Shown: in pieces, positions 6,112 to 10,501 of the stretch
How the letters are laid out: each line of letters opens with the position of its first letter
How positions within the stretch are numbered: position 1 is the stretch's first letter
DNA from: DASUWK01 sp036378435
GTDB lineage: Bacteria > Chloroflexota > Dormibacteria > Dormibacterales > Dormibacteraceae
Length of the DNA: 10,501 nt
Assembly: GCA_036378435.1 (NCBI GenBank)
Contig: DASUWK010000012.1
Span: 1 to 10,501 of the forward strand
Direction: 5' to 3'
The notes under the pieces: generated by a model
What the model was told of the DNA's origin: nothing
Database searches by the model: none
What the model saw: the letters and a program-made list of their open reading frames with translations, nothing else
Translations under genes and position numbers: made by a program

Positions 6112-6887
6112 TGAGCGTCACCCGGAGCGACTACCAGAAGTACACGCCCGAAGCCGAGATCACGTTCTTCGGCAAGCGCCTCAAGGTGCTCGACCTGTCG
6201 CGCGAGATCTCGCCCCAGATCCCCGTCTATCCGGGCCACATGAAGGTCGCGATGTGGGACCACATGACGCACGCGGAATCACGGCTGCGCCTTGGCGACT
6301 CGCCCTTCCGCGGCTATGCGGTCAAGGGCATCGCTTTTTGCGACCACGACTCCACGCACATGGACGCCATCTTCCATTTCAACGAGGACCGGCCCGACCT
6401 GACGATCGAGCAGTTTCCGATCGAGAAGTCTTTCACCGAGGCAGTCTGGATCGACGTCTCCGACGTGGCGCCGCGAACCCACATCACACTCGACCGCATC
6501 CGGCGCGCGATGGCCGACGCCGGGATCGATGAGCTGCCGCGGGGCGGCACGCTGCTCTACTACACCGGCGCCGCCAAACACTGGGACGCCGGCGACGCGA
6601 TCGCCTACGTCTCCCAGTACCCAGGGCTCGACGCGGAAGCCTCGCGCTTCATCCTCGACGCCGGCGTGGTCAACATCCTCACCGACGCGGTCTCGACCGA
6701 CAACCCGGCCGACCTCTCCTATCCCAACCACATGGCCTGCGCCGAATACCTCGTCAACCACACCGAGGTGGTCAACAACATCAACCGGATTCCTATGCAC
6801 CAGGGGTTCAGCGTGATAGTGGTGCCGCTCCGCTTCGTGGGCGGAACCGGATCGCCGGTGCGCATCTTCGCCGCCTGGGAGGTCTAG
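6111..6887 (+). CDS. Cyclase-family metal hydrolase (kynurenine formamidase / isatin hydrolase-like)
   Basis: A 258-residue protein of the cyclase family, which includes bacterial kynurenine formamidase KynB and isatin hydrolase: cytosolic metal (Zn or Mn) enzymes that hydrolyse N-formyl, lactam or related amide bonds. The signature HxGTHxDxPxH appears as HDSTHMDAIFH, with H79, H83, D85 and H89 conserved and Gly replaced by Ser. VLDLSREISPQIPVYPGH (26-43) is the typical first strand region. The C-terminus (GFSVIVVPLRFVGGTGSPVR) is the usual closing sheet. Length is normal to slightly long, with about 25 extra N-terminal residues. The ATG overlaps the previous stop by one base, so translation is probably coupled. 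A second, broken copy of the family follows immediately. In the cluster it would open a ring or remove an acyl group from nitrogen or oxygen. Confidence 0.88.
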   Translation: MSVTRSDYQKYTPEAEITFFGKRLKVLDLSREISPQIPVYPGHMKVAMWDHMTHAESRLRLGDSPFRGYAVKGIAFCDHDSTHMDAIFHFNEDRPDLTIEQFPIEKSFTEAVWIDVSDVAPRTHITLDRIRRAMADAGIDELPRGGTLLYYTGAAKHWDAGDAIAYVSQYPGLDAEASRFILDAGVVNILTDAVSTDNPADLSYPNHMACAEYLVNHTEVVNNINRIPMHQGFSVIVVPLRFVGGTGSPVRIFAAWEV

Positions 6888-6895
6888 CCGAGCGA

Positions 6896-7275
6896 TTGGA
6901 GGGCAGGCTGATCGACCTGACGGTGCCGGTCGGGGCGGACACCAAATCGTCGACCTCGACCGACATGCGGGTCGAGCTCGAGCGCCACAACCGCGGGCCT
7001 GGCCTCGGGCAGGTGACCTCGATCCACCAGAGCCTGCACCCCCCTGCAGACACGTCGATTCCGGCCTCCACGAGTACTCGGCGCGGCTGCGCGACGTCAC
7101 CTCGGAGGATTTCCGGTTGCACAAGGCGTTCCTCGGCAAGGGCATCGTGATCATCGAGCAGGCGACCGGGCCGGGCGAGCTGCTCGGCAAGCAGTTCGAG
7201 TTCTGCGCGCCCTTCTACAAGGTCGTCGGCGCCGAGGGCGCGCCGGCCTTGATCTTCGCACTGGTCCGCGATTAG
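6896..7275 (+). pseudogene. Broken second cyclase-family gene: frame break and missing middle
   Basis: From TTG 6896 the frame reads MEGRLIDLTVPVGADTKSST and continues to TSIHQSLH, the N-terminal part of a cyclase up to the first metal His (7037-7039). A run of six C at 7039-7044 follows, after which the homologous reading moves to another frame: RHVDSGLHEYSARLRDVTSE, then FLGKGIVIIEQ, FEFCAPFYKVVGAEGAP and a TAG at 7273-7275. The two metal-motif His codons are 11 nt apart where the family needs 9, so the coding frame is broken at the C-run. About 80-100 residues are missing between the metal motif and the C-terminal strand (GIVIIE..). It encodes at most 85 residues before the frame ends, so it is not a working enzyme. 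It lies 8 nt after the intact cyclase and differs clearly from it in sequence, so it is not a fresh duplicate. Confidence 0.75.
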
Positions 7276-7297
7276 CGCCGCGCGGCTGCGCGTCCTG

Positions 7298-8461
7298 GTG
7301 GGCGCGCTGGTCCTCCAGTTCTCGATGGGGCTGGTCTACGTCTGGGGCGCCCTCACCCCCTACGTGCGAGCGCACGACCACTGGTCGCCGCTCCTGATCG
7401 GAGCGGTCTGGGCGGGAAGCCCGGTCGGCTACTCGATCGGGATGGTGGTGGCCGGCCGGCTGGCGGACCGCCTGCCCCCACGCCGCATCTGCTGGGCCGG
7501 GCTGGCCTTCATGGGCTTCGGGCTGGCGGTGGCGCTGACGTTGCCCTCAGGGCTGACGTTCCCCGTCTTTTACACCGGGATCGGGCTCGGGATGGGTGGC
7601 GGGATCGGGATGGCGGGGTCGGTCGCGGCGGCGACCCAGGCTTTCCCGCGCCGGGTGGGCACGGTGGGCGGCGCCGTGACCGCGAGCTACGCGCTGGCGG
7701 CGCTGGTGCAGGTGCCGGTCGCCAGCTCGCTGGCGCCGGCGCTGGGCTGGGTGGGCGCCCTGCGGGTGCTGGGCGCCGTCCTGGTGCTGCTGGCCGCGGC
7801 TGCGCTGGCCTGGATGCCGGCCCTCCCGGTGCCGCATCGGCCGGCGGATGCGCCGCTGCCGGAAGCGCCGCTGCGGATGTTCCTGCGTCCGCTGATCCTC
7901 ACCGGGTTCCTGGTCGAGGTTTGCACCGGACCGGTCGGGTCCGACGCCTTCGTCAACATCGTCACCTACGCCCGCGGGATCGGAATCCCACAGCTGCTGG
8001 CCACCTCAGGTCTGCTCGCGGCTTCGGCCGGCAACGCCGTAGGACGCCTCTTCGGCGGCGCCGCGGCCGACCGCTTCGGCGTCGACCGGGTGCTGGCCGT
8101 GGTGTTGGGCGCCAATCTGGTCGCGGCGCTTTTGCTCTGGCAGCTGTCGGCACCGCTGCTGCTGGTCGCCGCAGCAGCGGCCGGGATCGGCTTCGGCGGC
8201 GCGGCCGGCGTGCTTTCCCGGCTCGCCGCTCAGGCGGCACCCGAGGCTCCCAACTCGGCGTTCGGGCTCCTCTTTCCCGGCTACTCGATCGGCTCCTTGA
8301 TCGGTCCCCTCGTGGGCGCGGTGATCGGGATCGCGCCCGCGGGCTGGCTCGCGATGGGCGGGTTCCCAGCGGCGGGGCTCCTCGTGCTGGCCTACCGCGC
8401 AAGCAAACAAAAGGGGCACCGCCCGCAGGCGGCGCCCCTCGTGCACGGTCCGAAAGCTTAA
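7298..8461 (+). CDS. MFS transporter, oxalate/formate antiporter (OFA)-like
   Basis: A 387-residue inner-membrane protein with about 12 hydrophobic segments, the expected major-facilitator layout. The first helix contains QFSMGLVYVWGALTPYV, like the GxxYxW..xP pattern of OFA-type carboxylate transporters. Motif A between helices 2 and 3 is GRLADRLPPRR (53-63), and its second-half counterpart is GRLFGGAAADRFG. A loop rich in Pro and Ala near residue 190 separates the two halves. It probably takes up the substrate of the cluster, most likely an organic anion, in exchange or with protons. The GTG at 7298 is the only ATG/GTG/TTG upstream of helix 1 before an in-frame stop at 7250, but it leaves almost no cytosolic N-terminus and has no clear ribosome-binding site. 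Translation may depend on coupling to the preceding broken gene. The polar C-terminal tail (after YRASKQKG) is encoded by the terminator of the opposing gene. Confidence 0.85.
   Translation: MGALVLQFSMGLVYVWGALTPYVRAHDHWSPLLIGAVWAGSPVGYSIGMVVAGRLADRLPPRRICWAGLAFMGFGLAVALTLPSGLTFPVFYTGIGLGMGGGIGMAGSVAAATQAFPRRVGTVGGAVTASYALAALVQVPVASSLAPALGWVGALRVLGAVLVLLAAAALAWMPALPVPHRPADAPLPEAPLRMFLRPLILTGFLVEVCTGPVGSDAFVNIVTYARGIGIPQLLATSGLLAASAGNAVGRLFGGAAADRFGVDRVLAVVLGANLVAALLLWQLSAPLLLVAAAAAGIGFGGAAGVLSRLAAQAAPEAPNSAFGLLFPGYSIGSLIGPLVGAVIGIAPAGWLAMGGFPAAGLLVLAYRASKQKGHRPQAAPLVHGPKA
8403..8439 (-). terminator. Rho-independent terminator on the minus strand, inside the MFS gene
   Basis: On the minus strand, GGGGCGCCGCC (8438-8428), loop TGCG, then GGCGGTGCCCC (8423-8413) forms an 11-bp stem with one G-U pair. 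One further A-U pair can form, and TTTTGTTTGCTT follows. On the plus strand the same odd pair would be an A-C mismatch and no T-run follows, so the signal has clear minus polarity. It starts 18 nt after the stop of the small minus-strand gene. Confidence 0.85.
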
Positions 8462-8697
8462 GGCGTCGGCCGGTCGCGGCTGTATTTGCGGAAGCCGGCC
8501 TCCCGCTCCGACTGGTCCAGGAAGCCCCACGGGTTGACGCTGTTGCAGATCTTGATCGGCACGTTGCGGAGCTCGCCGTTGACCGGCTTGACCTGGCAGA
8601 TGTAGACGTTCTGGATCGGCGCGAAGGCGGGCGCGCCACCGAGCTTGACCGGGCCTCGAGCGGCCTGGATCGGCGTCGACTTCATCGCCTTCGCCAT
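8458..8697 (-). CDS. Small hypothetical protein, 79 residues
   Basis: A short protein starting MAKAMKSTPIQAARG, with a middle section likely to be beta-structured (QNVYICQV, VPIKICNSV), two Cys (in ICQ and ICN) and a charged, polar tail (SEREAGFRKYSRDRPTP). I do not recognise it, and it shows no signal peptide or membrane helix. Evidence that it is a real gene: AGGA 8 nt before the ATG (8697-8695) and a strong terminator just after its stop. Its stop TAA overlaps the stop of the convergent MFS gene; both are read from TTAA at 8458-8461. It lies between the catabolic cluster and the transposase, so its upstream region may have been altered by the insertion. Function unknown. Confidence 0.7.
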   Translation of the reverse strand: MAKAMKSTPIQAARGPVKLGGAPAFAPIQNVYICQVKPVNGELRNVPIKICNSVNPWGFLDQSEREAGFRKYSRDRPTP

Positions 8698-8715
8698 GTC
8701 GATGGTCCTGTCGAC
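8698..8715 (-). promoter_or_regulatory. Small hairpin holding the ribosome-binding site in its loop
   Basis: In the leader of the small minus-strand gene, GTCGA-CAGGACCA-TCGAC forms a 5-bp stem with an 8-nt loop that contains AGGA, directly before the ATG. The stem is short, so the structure may be modest. Nearby, GACACAGTGTC (8713-8723) is an 11-nt palindrome. Confidence 0.35.
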
Positions 8716-8769
8716 ACAGTGTCCACCGGTGCGCGCTGGCTAGTCCGACTTTGACAATTTGAACTGGGG

Positions 8770-10501
8770 TTGTCCCTACATTTGAATACGGACAGCTCGG
8801 GTCAGGCGGCGGGGGCGGGAGCCGTGCGCAGAACCGGGTTGGTGAGCTTGAGGCCGAGCGCCTTGAGCACCGGCCGGAGCGAGTCCTGGGGCTCGCTGAC
8901 CTCGGTGATGAGGAAGTCCTGCCAGCGGTAATCGATGGTCTTCCAGGTGAGGAGGCGGTCGAGCGCCCTGGCCACGCTGAGCTGGCTGGTGGCGGGCTCG
9001 GCCCGGAGTCGGAGCTCGAGCGCCTTGGCCAGCAGGTAGGCGAGGAAGCAGATGAAGATGTGGGCCTCGACCCGCCGCTCCGCCCAGTGGAACATGGGCC
9101 GGACCTTGACCAGGGACTTGAGCGCGCGGAAGGCGCGCTCGACCTCCTGCAGCTGCACGTAGGAGCGGACGATCTCCGGGGCGCTGAGCGCGGCGTGGTT
9201 GGTCTGGAGGATGAAGACGCCGTCATGCCGGCGCTGCCGACGGTAATGGGCACGCTCGAGCCAGAAGCTGAGGCCGCCGTCGCCGGCCAGGTAGCCGAAG
9301 TACTGGCTGGTCTTGTGCTCGGCCAGGATCCGGGTCGCCCGCTCGATGATGGTCCGCCGCTTGAGCTTGGCCGCCCGCGCCTGCAGCTGACGAAGATCGC
9401 TGCGCGTCCGCTCCAGCCGGCGGGCCCGAACCAGGCGGTCGTGGAGCGCCTTGTAGGCGGAGTAGACGACCACGTGCCGGACGCCCTTGCGGAGGCTGAC
9501 CTCGCGCATCTCCCAGGGCGCGCTCTCGTCTTTGGGTCGCGGCAGCCCGGCCCGGTCGGCCAACTCGAGAGCGGCATGGCCTTCCAGCTGCTGCCGCGCC
9601 CGCAGCGCCAGCACGTACTTGACTCCGCTCGCTTCCAGGCCCTCGACGTTGGCGGCGCTGAACATGCCGCGGTCGGCCACGATCACGGCGTCGGGGAGTC
9701 CGAAGCGCTCTTTGAGCTCGCCCACCATGGGCAAGAAGGTGAGCGGGTCAGCGGTGCTGCCCGGGTAGACCCGATGCGTAATCGGCAATCCCTCCTGGGT
9801 CACGGCCAGCCCGACCACGACTTGGCTGCGGTCGTCGCGATGGTCGCGGGAGTAGCCGTACTCGGCCAAAGGAGAGACGCCGTCGCCCTCGAAGTAGATT
9901 GAGGTGAGGTCGTAGAAGACCAGGCTCAGGGGCAGGCTGAAGAGTTCGGTGACCTTGCTGAAGACCGCGTCCTCGACCGCTCGCTGATGGGGATGGAGCA
10001 GGTCCATGGCGCGCAGCAGCTGCTCGTAGGCGAGCGCCGGTTTGCCACTCGGCCATTCCACCTGCTCCTGCCACTCGCTCACCCCGAGCTTGCTCTGGGG
10101 GTCGACCAGGCGGTTGCAGACCAGCCGGAAGATGGCTTCTTCGAGCGGCGCCCCGGCCGGCTGTGGAATACCGGCCAGGAGCTGATCCAGGCCGAGCTCC
10201 TGCCAGAGCTGGCGGCAGGCCCAGATGGGGCCGAACTCTTTGACCTTGAGCATGCGCATCTCGCCCACTCGTAGCCCCCGCCGGCCGGCCGGCGAAGCCA
10301 GTTTCTGGAGATGCCCGATCAGGCCGTCGATGGTCTCCGGCTTGAGCAGATCCTTGCGGCCCAGGGTGCCGATGGAACGGCGTTGGATGCGGCCCTCTCG
10401 GCGCTGGCTCTCCACGATCTCGACGTACTCGTAGACGCGATCTTGGTGGCGGACGCGGCGGGTGCGCAGGTACAACTTGGCCCTACGGTAGTGAATCCAG
10501 C
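8770..10501. mobile_element. IS1634-type insertion sequence (right end outside window)
   Basis: The transposase gene and its flanks make up an IS. The left boundary is not certain. The G+C drop and the ATTTGAA repeats at 8757-8763 and 8780-8786 place it somewhere near 8750-8790, between the start of the small gene and the transposase stop. The right end lies beyond base 10501, so terminal inverted repeats and a target-site duplication cannot be checked. A similar sequence TTG(T/G)CCCTAC occurs in the same orientation at 8770-8779 and 10477-10486, just outside both ends of the transposase gene. Confidence 0.6.
8802..10475 (-). CDS. IS1634-family transposase (DDE, IS4-like), intact
   Basis: A 557-residue transposase that cuts and joins DNA ends of its own IS. 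The N-terminal MYLRTRRVRHQDRVYEYVEI and IGTLGRK region is typical of IS1634 members. The RNase H-like catalytic domain shows D189 (YDLTSIYFEG), D268 (VIVADRGMF) and E446 in VERAFRALKS. The Y-x2-R-x3-E-x6-K signature of IS4-like enzymes fits Y439, E446 and K453, with Leu in place of Arg at 442. A helical insertion rich in Arg and Lys lies at about 345-385, between the second Asp and the Glu, as usual for the group. The start is TTG at 10475-10473 with AGGG 5 nt upstream. No stops or frame breaks are seen, so it looks functional. It reads towards the small minus-strand gene. Confidence 0.92.
   Translation of the reverse strand: MYLRTRRVRHQDRVYEYVEIVESQRREGRIQRRSIGTLGRKDLLKPETIDGLIGHLQKLASPAGRRGLRVGEMRMLKVKEFGPIWACRQLWQELGLDQLLAGIPQPAGAPLEEAIFRLVCNRLVDPQSKLGVSEWQEQVEWPSGKPALAYEQLLRAMDLLHPHQRAVEDAVFSKVTELFSLPLSLVFYDLTSIYFEGDGVSPLAEYGYSRDHRDDRSQVVVGLAVTQEGLPITHRVYPGSTADPLTFLPMVGELKERFGLPDAVIVADRGMFSAANVEGLEASGVKYVLALRARQQLEGHAALELADRAGLPRPKDESAPWEMREVSLRKGVRHVVVYSAYKALHDRLVRARRLERTRSDLRQLQARAAKLKRRTIIERATRILAEHKTSQYFGYLAGDGGLSFWLERAHYRRQRRHDGVFILQTNHAALSAPEIVRSYVQLQEVERAFRALKSLVKVRPMFHWAERRVEAHIFICFLAYLLAKALELRLRAEPATSQLSVARALDRLLTWKTIDYRWQDFLITEVSEPQDSLRPVLKALGLKLTNPVLRTAPAPAA

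Noticed and set aside
3861..6887. Kynurenine (tryptophan) degradation pathway
   Set aside because: An ACMSD-type and a KynB-type enzyme are present, but the dioxygenases, kynureninase and other enzymes are not seen, and both families have many other substrates.
8751..8780. TTGACA at 8751-8756 as a plus-strand -35 element
   Set aside because: No fitting -10 hexamer at 16-18 bp spacing, and no plus-strand gene follows.
8006..9577. Long minus-strand open frame of 523 codons
   Set aside because: It overlaps the MFS gene, the small gene and the transposase in other frames, and its translation is low-complexity Arg/Ser/Pro without any family motif, as expected for a high-GC shadow frame.
9060..9902. 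280-codon plus-strand frame opposite the transposase
   Set aside because: Antisense shadow of a gene with clear DDE motifs; no recognisable protein.

Overview
The window is GC-rich (roughly two-thirds G+C by eye), with frequent GTG and TTG starts and tightly packed co-directional genes. This fits a high-GC soil or environmental bacterium such as an Actinomycetota (Thermoleophilia-like) or Chloroflexota/Dormibacterota relative. That placement is an inference from composition and gene content only.

Layout. Positions 1-261 (minus) hold the first 87 codons of a GroES-like medium-chain alcohol dehydrogenase that runs off the left edge. Positions 289-498 (plus) hold a remnant of the cofactor-binding half of another such dehydrogenase. 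A 15-bp palindrome at 534-548, of the kind bound by dimeric repressors, precedes a long plus-strand gene cluster: an M24 metallopeptidase-fold hydrolase/lyase (561-1853), a D-2-hydroxyacid dehydrogenase (1880-2857), an SDR oxidoreductase (2850-3638), a likely decayed acyl-CoA dehydrogenase remnant (3641-3871), an ACMSD-type amidohydrolase (3873-4838), a 2-isopropylmalate/homocitrate synthase-like DRE-TIM enzyme (4852-6111), a kynurenine-formamidase-like cyclase (6111-6887), a second cyclase with a frame break and missing middle (6896-7275), and an OFA-like MFS transporter (7298-8461). Spacing is short throughout, with 1-8 nt overlaps at two junctions, so one transcript is likely.

The cluster reads as uptake (MFS) plus stepwise breakdown of a small carboxylated, possibly nitrogen-containing or CoA-linked compound: a hydrolase/lyase (M24), a ring-opening or amide hydrolase (cyclase), a decarboxylase or hydrolase (ACMSD type), two NAD(P)-linked oxidoreductases, and a C-C bond-forming or breaking acyl-CoA enzyme (DRE-TIM). 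I do not recognise this combination as a named pathway and cannot give its substrate.

On the minus strand, a small unrecognised protein (8458-8697) converges on the MFS gene so closely that both stop codons share the bases TTAA. Its rho-independent terminator lies inside the MFS coding sequence. Next comes an intact IS1634-type transposase (8802-10475, minus) that fills the right end; the right end of the element is outside the window.

The main points for a second look are the unassigned pathway, the internally deleted remnants scattered through it, the altered metal-site motifs in several enzymes, the two palindromes, and the terminator embedded in an opposing gene. No tRNA, rRNA or CRISPR array was seen, and no stretch over 300 bases lacks a gene or remnant.
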